From Acidobacteriota bacterium (GTDB lineage: Bacteria; Acidobacteriota; Blastocatellia; Pyrinomonadales; Pyrinomonadaceae), in assembly GCA_020853255.1 (NCBI GenBank), contig JADYZI010000429.1:1-8187 (forward strand): DNA of 8,187 nt, in the 5' to 3' direction. The notes under the pieces were generated by a model. The model made no database searches, was not told the DNA's origin, and saw nothing but the letters and a program-made list of their open reading frames with translations. A program made the translations under genes and the position numbers. This document shows positions 1 to 5,466 of the stretch, in pieces (position 1 is the first letter of the stretch; every line of letters starts with the position of its first letter).

Positions 1-1852
1 CCCCCTTATGGCTCATCGTGTCCCGATCAACACGGGCAATGTTCAGATCGGGGAACTGTTTGCGAAGCATGGCCTCAAGCTGTTCCGTTCCGTGGCCGAC
101 GAAGTATATGAACTCGCCTTCGCAGAATGGGCATTTGTTCGGGACCGGAGCGTGAAAGTCGCAGTAATGGCAGATCAGTTTCTGGTCGCGGCGATGATAG
201 GTCAGCGTGATATCGCAATCCTTGCACGCAAGCCGTGCACCGCAGGAACGGCACAGAACGAACTGTGAAAAACCCCGGCGGTTCAGCAGAACTATAGATT
301 GTTCACCGCGTTCGTGCGTTTCTTTGATGGCATTGGCCAATTGCGGCGAGATGACAATGTCCTTTCCCGCTTGGCGGAATACCTCGCGCATGTCTATCAG
401 CTCTGCCTTCGCAAGAGGCCGATCGCCGATGCGGTTCGGCAGACGGAGATAAGTGTATTTGTCCCAGCGGGCGTTCTGAAAAGTTTCAAGTGATGGTGTC
501 GCGGAACCGAGAACTATGACGGCTTTTGCAAGATTTGCACGCATTACGGCGGTGTCGCGTGCGTTGTAGAACGGCGATTCATGCTGCCGGTAGGATGTGT
601 CGTGTTCCTCGTCAACGATGAACAGGCCCGGATCTTGAAGCGGCGCGAATACCGCCGAGCGTGTACCGATAACGACACGAGCATCGCCGCGGCGGATACG
701 GCGCCATTGGTCAAAGCGTTCGCCCGGGGACAAGTTAGAATGCAGAATTGCCACTTGATCGGCAAACGCGGCCTTTAACCGACGTGAAAATATTGGTGTC
801 AGGGCGATCTCAGGCACCAGCATTAGGGCCGACCTTCCGGCAAGCAGGCACGCCCGCATTGCACGAATATAAACTTCCGTCTTGCCGCTGCCGGTCACGC
901 CGTGGAGCAATAGGCCTTTATATTCAGCGGCATTGACCGCGGCCTCGATCTGAGAAAGAGCATCGGCCTGATCCTGGTTCAGGACCAGGTCGGCATTCTC
1001 CGGCAACTGCAGATCGGCGAGTGGGTCGCGGAAGACCTCGGTCGTAAATACTTCCAGATCTCCGCGTTTTGCGAGGGTATTGATCGGCGAGGCCCCACAA
1101 TCGGCTCGTGCGAGCAGATCGACGAAAAGCATCTCTCCGCCGGCGAGAGCAATGGTTTCCAGAATTCGGCTTTGGACATCAGAGAGCGGTTTTCCATCGA
1201 CAGGCGGTGACGCACCCAACCGCACCGCCTTTTGCTGTTTTGCCTTCACTTTTGCCGATGAGCTTCGAAAATAGGCATCGACCGCACCGGAAGCCATGAG
1301 TTCCCGGATGCATCGGCGGGCCCGCGTCTCGCCGAATTCCTTCTCGATTGTCTTTTGAGGCGTTTCGCCGCTTTCCGACAGAAAATGCAAAATGTCCGCG
1401 CGGGTGTTCATGCGCCCAGCGGCCATTTGCAAAAGCTCTTCGCGGCCGGCCTCATTGATCGAAAGAATACGTTCGCTCGCTTTATTTATCCCGGCGGGCA
1501 GGGAAGCCTTTAGCATTTCGCCCCAGGAGGCGGCGTAATAGTCAGCGGCCCATTGAGTAAGTTCAAGGATCTCCGGCGTGATCAGCGGCGTTTCGTCGAG
1601 TAGCTCGATCGCGTCCTTGATATCCTCTTCCTTTAGGTCAAGTTCCGGGTCGAGAGCATCGTGAAACCCGACAACGTAGCCTGTCAAGTTGCGCTTTCCG
1701 AACGGTACAAGTACGCGCGAACCCGTCTCGATCGCTGAACGAAAGCCGGTCGGGACGGCGTAAGTGAACGTTCGCCGCAGAGGCAGCGGCAAGGCGACCT
1801 CGGCAAATCGGGCGGCGGGCTGGTTGGAGCTTACGGGTTCGATGATTAGAAT
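1..1852 (-). CDS. priA: Primosomal replication-restart helicase PriA (C-terminus beyond window)
   Basis: PriA is a 3'-to-5' superfamily-2 DNA helicase that recognises stalled forks and reloads the replicative helicase in the cytoplasm. One frame stays open from a TAG at 1861-1859 to the left edge, about 617 codons; the family is usually 700-830 residues, so the last 100-200 lie outside. Numbering from an ATT at 1852: the N-terminal DNA-binding domain shows EVALPLPLRRTFTYAVP near residues 19-35; Walker A GVTGSGKTE is at 318-326; the DEEH box is at 414-417; the GTRSAVFAP and GSATP helicase motifs flank it. Eight zinc-binding cysteines occur at 534, 537, 543, 546, 561, 564, 574 and 577, in CxxC pairs exactly as the family requires. 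The start is uncertain. There is no ATG, GTG or TTG before the conserved N-terminus. ATT at 1852 has an AGG five bases upstream; TTG at 1792 would remove part of the first beta strand. Product identity is secure. Confidence 0.96.
   Translation of the reverse strand, partial: MLIIEPVSSNQPAARFAEVALPLPLRRTFTYAVPTGFRSAIETGSRVLVPFGKRNLTGYVVGFHDALDPELDLKEEDIKDAIELLDETPLITPEILELTQWAADYYAASWGEMLKASLPAGINKASERILSINEAGREELLQMAAGRMNTRADILHFLSESGETPQKTIEKEFGETRARRCIRELMASGAVDAYFRSSSAKVKAKQQKAVRLGASPPVDGKPLSDVQSRILETIALAGGEMLFVDLLARADCGASPINTLAKRGDLEVFTTEVFRDPLADLQLPENADLVLNQDQADALSQIEAAVNAAEYKGLLLHGVTGSGKTEVYIRAMRACLLAGRSALMLVPEIALTPIFSRRLKAAFADQVAILHSNLSPGERFDQWRRIRRGDARVVIGTRSAVFAPLQDPGLFIVDEEHDTSYRQHESPFYNARDTAVMRANLAKAVIVLGSATPSLETFQNARWDKYTYLRLPNRIGDRPLAKAELIDMREVFRQAGKDIVISPQLANAIKETHERGEQSIVLLNRRGFSQFVLCRSCGARLACKDCDITLTYHRRDQKLICHYCDFHAPVPNKCPFCEGEFIYFVGHGTEQLEAMLRKQFPDLNIARVDRDTMSHKG
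1824..1852 (+). promoter_or_regulatory. Possible sigma70-type promoter for the 1909 gene
   Basis: TTGGAG (1824-1829) and TAGAAT (1847-1852) are separated by 17 bases. The -10 matches the consensus at five of six positions; the -35 matches only at TTG. Transcription would begin near 1859 and give a leader of about 50 nt containing the 1878-1897 palindrome. The boxes lie within the 5' end of priA on the opposite strand. Pattern match only, so weak. Confidence 0.25.
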
Positions 1853-1877
1853 GATAACCTAACGGAACTTATCGCCG

Positions 1878-1897
1878 AAAGTGTTGTCTAACACTTT
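1878..1897. promoter_or_regulatory. 8-bp perfect inverted repeat in the divergent priA/membrane-protein region
   Basis: AAAGTGTT (1878-1885) and AACACTTT (1890-1897) are exact reverse complements around a four-base centre, GTCT. The site ends 11 bases before the ATG at 1909 and abuts the weak GGA ribosome-binding element at 1898-1900. It could be the operator of a dimeric repressor serving one or both divergent genes, or a leader hairpin beside the ribosome-binding site. I do not recognise the sequence as the box of a particular regulator. Confidence 0.45.
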
Positions 1898-1908
1898 GGA
1901 AAAACGCA

Positions 1909-2424
1909 ATGGACTCACTTCTCGCAGACAAAAAGAAAGAGCCGAAGGGTATAAACTACGGACTTGTTATCGGAGTTGCCGTTGGCATTCTGCTGATCGG
2001 CGCGGCCGCGCTGCTGATCGCGTTACAGCCGCCGGCTGAGGACCAGCGGGCAAAAATGCTTGAGGGAGCGTTTACCGAAAGCTCGCCTGAATTTGCGGCG
2101 ATCTCAAAGGACATAATCATTGCGACCGACGATCGCACCATCGAATCGCCGAATGCCCTCGGCACTATCTCAATGTTCATCGTCGGCAGTATCCGCAATA
2201 AAGGATCAAAGACAATAACGGCCATGGAAGTGAAAGTCTCGGTTGTGGACCTGCAGAATAATGTCGTGAAAGAAAAACGGATCCTGCCGGTTCCGGTTCA
2301 GTTTCAACAGCTTGGGCCGAACGAGACGATCTCGCCGGTGACGGTGAGCCTCGAAGGCTTTGACCCAAAAGCGGAAAGGGCGAATATTCGGTGGAAGGTC
2401 ACAGCGGTGAAGGTCGCGCCGTAG
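1909..2424 (+). CDS. Small membrane-anchored protein with beta-rich extracytoplasmic domain, function unknown
   Basis: This 171-residue protein has a short charged N-terminus rich in lysine (residues 8-14), a single hydrophobic membrane segment at about 16-40 with no cleavage site I would trust, and a domain of about 130 residues that would face the periplasm. Residues 85-168 alternate hydrophobic residues in a way that suggests an immunoglobulin-like beta sandwich: FIVGSIRNKGSKTITAMEVK, then a VVDLQNN turn, then LGPNETISPVTVSLEGF. The pattern 'G.(I/V).N.....I..(V/M).V.V.(V/F).D' followed by a 'L.P.E' strand resembles FxLYD/DUF3426-type domains of bacterial envelope proteins; that is a resemblance by eye, not a match. 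The start is the only ATG near the N-terminus, with a weak GGA eight bases upstream. It diverges from priA and converges on the ABC operon, and appears monocistronic. I do not recognise a specific function. Confidence 0.85.
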   Translation: MDSLLADKKKEPKGINYGLVIGVAVGILLIGAAALLIALQPPAEDQRAKMLEGAFTESSPEFAAISKDIIIATDDRTIESPNALGTISMFIVGSIRNKGSKTITAMEVKVSVVDLQNNVVKEKRILPVPVQFQQLGPNETISPVTVSLEGFDPKAERANIRWKVTAVKVAP

Positions 2425-2446
2425 TGTTCAAATAATTCCCGATCTT

Positions 2447-2545
2447 CCCTCTGTGTACTTTGTGTCTTCCCTTTATGAACTTTGTGTTTGGAAGAAGATC
2501 TTAACCACAGAGGGCACAAAGGGAAGACACAAAGGGCACAAAGTG
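2447..2545. repeat. Intergenic dyad repeat of CTTTGTG / CACAAAG units
   Basis: The right arm is four near-identical 9-mers of the form CACARAGGG at 2506-2514, 2515-2523, 2528-2536 and 2537-2545 (the last ends in GTG), with AAGA between the second and third, and is preceded by TTAAC. The left arm carries the inverse units: CCCTCTGTG at 2447-2455, CTTTGTG at 2458-2464 and CTTTGTG at 2480-2486. A perfect 17-bp inverted repeat joins 2458-2474 to 2518-2534. It lies between convergent genes, 22 bases after one stop codon and 3 bases after the other, so it could act as a two-way transcription barrier, although there is no clear T tract. Repeats of this 'TTAACCACAGAGG' kind are familiar between genes in many environmental bacteria; their function is not established as far as I know. 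Confidence 0.85.
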
Positions 2546-2548
2546 GGG

Positions 2549-3487
2549 CTAGGCGTTGCCGGTCTTTTCTACAAATAATTCTTCCAGTGACTGCCGAATG
2601 GGCTGAACGGAGAGCAGCTTGCCGCCGGACGCCCTTACAGCTTTGAGGGCCGCGTCTATCTCGGATTCCGAATCTACGTGAAGGCTGACGCCCGTGGGCT
2701 TTTCGCTTAATTCGGCACCGCTGTCGGCGGCGAAGGAGCTCAGGGCGGCGGCGGAAATACCGGAGATGCTTATTTCAAATGCCTGCTGTTCACTGTTTGC
2801 CAGAAGATCTTCGAGGCGGCCGGTTGCGGCAAGTTTGCCTCGGCGGAGTATGGCGACGCGTTCGCACAATGCTTCGACATCCGACAGGATGTGCGTGGAC
2901 ATAAAAACCGTGGTGCCGGAAGACCTAAGTTCGGCGATAAGTTCGCGTATCTCGCGGCGGCCCATCGGGTCAAGGCCGCTCATCGGTTCGTCCAGAAAGA
3001 CAATTTTCGGATCATTGATCAGCGACTGCGCCAGCCCGACGCGCTGCAGCATTCCTTTCGAGTATTTGCGAAGCTGTTTGTTCCAATCCTTTTTGGCAAG
3101 TCCGACCTTGGTCAGAAGCTCTGCGGAGCGTTCCTTTCGCCGGCTGCTATCGAGGCCGAAGATCTCACCAAAATAATTCATCAGCTCCGAAGCGGTCAGG
3201 TAATCGTAAAAGTACGGATTCTCCGGGCAATAACCTATCTCACGGTGCATGGATACGTCCGCGATATCGCGGCCAAGTATGCGGGCCGTTCCCGACGTGG
3301 GAAACAACAGGCCCATCAAGATCTTGATCGTGGTCGTTTTGCCAGCACCGTTGCCGCCGAGAAAGCCGAAGATCTGGCCGGGTTCAACGCTGAGCGAAAG
3401 GCCATCGAGAGCGCGGACCTTTTTCTTTTTCCAGAATCCGGTTTCGTAGTCCTTAGACAGATCTTGAATCTCGACTATGTGTTCCAT
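2549..3487 (-). CDS. ABC transporter ATP-binding subunit, ABC-2 exporter type (CcmA/NatA-like)
   Basis: This 312-residue protein is the cytoplasmic ATPase of an ABC-2 exporter. Walker A GGNGAGKTT lies at 44-52 (K50), the signature YSKGMLQ at 142-148, Walker B IVFLDEP at 162-168 (catalytic E167), the D-loop GLDP follows at 171-174, and the switch histidine is H199 in STHIL. The Q-loop position carries Glu (CPENPYF, E89), a substitution I recall as common in this subfamily. Residues 235-312 form a C-terminal extension ending in SLEELFVEKTG, the usual tail of ABC-2 ATPases. It is the last gene of a minus-strand operon, starting 3 bases after the TPR gene's stop with no clear ribosome-binding site, so coupled translation is likely. 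The partner permease is encoded two genes upstream. Substrate cannot be read from the sequence. Confidence 0.95.
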   Translation of the reverse strand: MEHIVEIQDLSKDYETGFWKKKKVRALDGLSLSVEPGQIFGFLGGNGAGKTTTIKILMGLLFPTSGTARILGRDIADVSMHREIGYCPENPYFYDYLTASELMNYFGEIFGLDSSRRKERSAELLTKVGLAKKDWNKQLRKYSKGMLQRVGLAQSLINDPKIVFLDEPMSGLDPMGRREIRELIAELRSSGTTVFMSTHILSDVEALCERVAILRRGKLAATGRLEDLLANSEQQAFEISISGISAAALSSFAADSGAELSEKPTGVSLHVDSESEIDAALKAVRASGGKLLSVQPIRQSLEELFVEKTGNA

Positions 3488-3490
3488 TCG

Positions 3491-4447
3491 TTATTTGTTC
3501 GCCCCCGCCTTGGGAAAAGAGGTGGAATGAACTACGCACTTAACGCTGTCCAGGACGTATGGTGCAAGTTTTGGGTCAACGATCTCGCCGGCCGCGGTTT
3601 GTCGAAACTGCGCTCCGTCCGCGAGCTTGACCGCGCCGAGTGCGGGGACGATCTCTATAAGGCTTCGTACACATGAGCCATTCCTCTCGAGATAGTTTGC
3701 GAGTTTTGCGTTGATCGCCTCCATCTGCTCTTCTGCATCCAATTCATTCAAACGGTATTCCGCATTGATGCGCGTTTGCTGGTCGCCGGAATCGCTCATC
3801 TGGCGGTACATCGCACGGGCTGTTTCGCGGCTGCCGGCGTTGCTGGCCATGAACGCCGCCATGGCTTTCATAAAAGGCGGTGCACCGGGCTGCTCGGACC
3901 CGCGCTCATAAGCAGCGGCCGCCTCATCGTAACGGTGAAGCTTCCAGTAAATGAAACCGAGATATTGATAGAGCCGAAAGTTCTCAGGGTTATTCGCAAT
4001 GCCCTTTTTCGTGAATTTTATCGCCGTTTCGGGGTCGATAGCCGGAAGGACGGTCGCACCGTACGAATAGGCGGCCATAAAACCCGGATCGAGGTCAGTT
4101 GCGTTGTCTAGGTATGGATAAAGCAATCGCGGGTTCAGCGGGCGTAGATCATCGAGGCTGATCACCTGGTCCGCCGGTGCATTAACGAACTTGTCACCAA
4201 GATATTGCAGCGACTGCATCCAGTAAACGTCCGCGATAAGCCCCTCGGCACCGAATACGAAGCCTTTGAGTCGTTTGCCTTCAAGCGAAAGATCGTCGTC
4301 AATGGCCGATCCCGGTACGGGCGTCCTGCCGGCCTCGGCGGCGTTTGCAAGAAAGTAAACGGCACAAGATCCTGTCAGTAAGGCGATAGCCAACATCATG
4401 CCGCTAAAGCGGACACCTGATCGATCGGCTTGCACTGTTTTGCTCAT
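3491..4447 (-). CDS. Membrane-anchored TPR-like protein within the ABC exporter operon
   Basis: This 318-residue protein has one hydrophobic segment at about 15-36 and is otherwise soluble, probably periplasmic. LIADVYWMQSLQYLGD (70-85) is a distinctive motif. Degenerate tetratricopeptide-like helices follow: LYPYLDNATDLDPGFMAAYS (109-128), AIKFTKKGIANNPENFRLYQ (142-161), LGFIYWKLHRYDEAAAAYERG (163-183) and GAPPFMKAMAA through TARAMYRQM (188-217). The C-terminal third is not recognised and holds cysteines 259 and 304. From memory, proteins with the pattern (L/I)AD..W...(I/L)QY.G ... GAPP ... TAR occur in Acidobacteria and Deltaproteobacteria and have no assigned role. The gene begins 8 bases after the permease stop and ends 3 bases before the ATPase start, so it is co-transcribed with both exporter subunits. 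That placement suggests an accessory or partner subunit. LTGSC at 24-28 resembles a lipobox, but hydrophobic residues continue past the Cys, so I favour an uncleaved anchor. Confidence 0.85.
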   Translation of the reverse strand: MSKTVQADRSGVRFSGMMLAIALLTGSCAVYFLANAAEAGRTPVPGSAIDDDLSLEGKRLKGFVFGAEGLIADVYWMQSLQYLGDKFVNAPADQVISLDDLRPLNPRLLYPYLDNATDLDPGFMAAYSYGATVLPAIDPETAIKFTKKGIANNPENFRLYQYLGFIYWKLHRYDEAAAAYERGSEQPGAPPFMKAMAAFMASNAGSRETARAMYRQMSDSGDQQTRINAEYRLNELDAEEQMEAINAKLANYLERNGSCVRSLIEIVPALGAVKLADGAQFRQTAAGEIVDPKLAPYVLDSVKCVVHSTSFPKAGANK

Positions 4448-4455
4448 TTTTGGAT

Positions 4456-5253
4456 CTACTTGAAATTCCGGCGGCTGAAAATAAAATTGGCGATCGACAG
4501 CAGAACGGTAATATAGACGATCGTGTAACCGGTAATGGCCGCGATCGCCGCCGCGTCAGGAAGCAGGCCGTAAGCCGCCTGGGTACGAAAGCCGTAGAGC
4601 GAAAGATTCGGCATTATGTAATAGATCGTCCCGAAAACAGCCTTCGCCCCGGCGGATCCGAGCGCGGCGGCAAATTCGCGAAGTGACGAACTGAAATGTC
4701 CAATGACGAAAATGAAGAAAGTGAACAGCGCCGAAAGCGCCGGTGTCGAGAACGAAGAGAATGTGATCGCGACCGCCGTCAAAACGCAAAGTTCAAGAAA
4801 GACAAAAAACACCGCCGCCCAAACCGATGCCAAACGGCCGCCGCCGCCGACGTAAACAAGCGCGAGCGTCACACCGATCCCCATTACAGCCGTGTTTACA
4901 AGCAGCGTCAAGCAAAGGCCCAGATACTTGCCGATCAGGAACTGCGGTCTTGTTACCGGTTTTGCAAAGATCGCATAAACCGTGCGCTTTTCTATTTCTT
5001 TGGAAACCAACCCGACGCCGACGAAGATCGCAATAAAGGCACCGAACAGAAGGATGGCGTTCAGGCCGAGATTGATGATCGTGCGCACTTCCTGGCCTGC
5101 AGTCAGTTCGCCGAGGAAAATGGCGGCACCTGTTATAAGCAGAACAAATACGACCAGATTATAGAGAATACGGTCCCGCACCGCCTCGCGAAACGCGTTC
5201 TTGGCAATGACGAATATCTGCGTGAAATAGTTGGTGTTTGAAGATCGCCGCAT
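4456..5253 (-). CDS. ABC-2 type transporter permease (NosY-like)
   Basis: Taken from ATG at 5253, this 265-residue protein is the membrane subunit of an exporter. About six hydrophobic segments are visible at 28-49, 57-83, 105-135, 141-165, 172-189 and 234-260. The amphipathic N-terminus IAKNAFREAVRDRILYNL (16-33) and the first-loop motif SKEIEKRTVYAIFAKPVTRP (84-103) followed by QFLIGKYLG are hallmarks of ABC-2 permeases of the NosY/gliding-type group. An in-frame TTG at 5286 would add 11 residues. I prefer the ATG because family members begin shortly before the 'FREAVRDR' helix and because a plausible -10 box overlaps the TTG. No good Shine-Dalgarno sequence precedes either. It is the first gene of the operon with the TPR protein and ATPase. 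Confidence 0.92.
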   Translation of the reverse strand: MRRSSNTNYFTQIFVIAKNAFREAVRDRILYNLVVFVLLITGAAIFLGELTAGQEVRTIINLGLNAILLFGAFIAIFVGVGLVSKEIEKRTVYAIFAKPVTRPQFLIGKYLGLCLTLLVNTAVMGIGVTLALVYVGGGGRLASVWAAVFFVFLELCVLTAVAITFSSFSTPALSALFTFFIFVIGHFSSSLREFAAALGSAGAKAVFGTIYYIMPNLSLYGFRTQAAYGLLPDAAAIAAITGYTIVYITVLLSIANFIFSRRNFK

Positions 5254-5289
5254 CGAGCAAGCAACGAAGGCGGGAACTGTGCCCAAAAT

Positions 5290-5319
5290 ATTTTACATTA
5301 TTTCTAAGGGCGATTGAAA
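5290..5319 (-). promoter_or_regulatory. Possible promoter of the permease-TPR-ATPase operon
   Basis: On the minus strand, TTTCAA (5319-5314) and TAAAAT (5295-5290) are separated by 18 bases. The -10 matches consensus at five of six positions; the -35 is poor. This short AT-rich stretch stands out in GC-rich surroundings and lies 37 bases upstream of the ATG at 5253. Transcription would begin near 5283, which fits the ATG start and not the TTG at 5286. Confidence 0.3.
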
Positions 5320-5356
5320 CTCAGTGTGCCTGCCTCCTTTCTCTAACGCCGTTTTG

Positions 5357-5460
5357 TTTCGTGGTTTTTCGTGTCTTCTTTTCGTCTCTTTCGTGGTCCA
5401 GGTTTCGGCTTTGCCAACACGAAGAAGAACGGATCAAGAAGCGAAACGCACGAACGAAGA
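5357..5460. repeat. Intergenic repeat of TTTCGTG / CACGAA units
   Basis: A pyrimidine-rich left arm repeats TTTCGTG-like units at 5357-5364 (TTTCGTGG), 5365-5375 (with TTTCGTGTC), 5379-5388 (TTTTCGTCTC) and 5389-5399 (TTTCGTGGTCC). A purine-rich stretch at 5415-5460 carries inverse units such as CACGAAG (5418-5424) and CACGAAC (5449-5455), so the whole is an imperfect dyad. It begins 6 bases beyond the stop codon of the Wzy_C gene (5467) on that gene's downstream side. The layout parallels the 2447-2545 element although the unit sequence differs. The left arm is clear; the right arm is looser. Confidence 0.6.
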
Positions 5461-5466
5461 TACGAC

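Noticed and set aside
8..493. Small plus-strand open frames at the left edge
   Set aside because: They overlap antisense the zinc-binding and helicase regions of priA, whose eight cysteines and motifs are intact.
2447..2545. CRISPR array
   Set aside because: The repeat units are 9 bases, partly inverted and without regular unique spacers; no cas gene is nearby.
3215..3230. Glu instead of Gln at the ABC ATPase Q-loop
   Set aside because: It looks odd, but Pro-Glu at this position is, as I recall, frequent in ABC-2 exporter ATPases and does not suggest loss of function.
2891..3676. 261-codon plus-strand open frame
   Set aside because: It lies antisense to the ABC ATPase and the end of the TPR gene, both with strong coding evidence. 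Its translation has no recognisable domain, so it is a shadow of high-GC codon use.
4364..4376. Lipobox-like LTGSC in the TPR protein
   Set aside because: The residue at -3 is Thr and a hydrophobic stretch continues past the Cys, which fits a membrane anchor better than a lipoprotein signal.
4696..5241. 181-codon plus-strand open frame with many charged residues
   Set aside because: It is antisense to the permease; the Lys/Arg/Glu-rich composition is what the complement of hydrophobic membrane codons gives.
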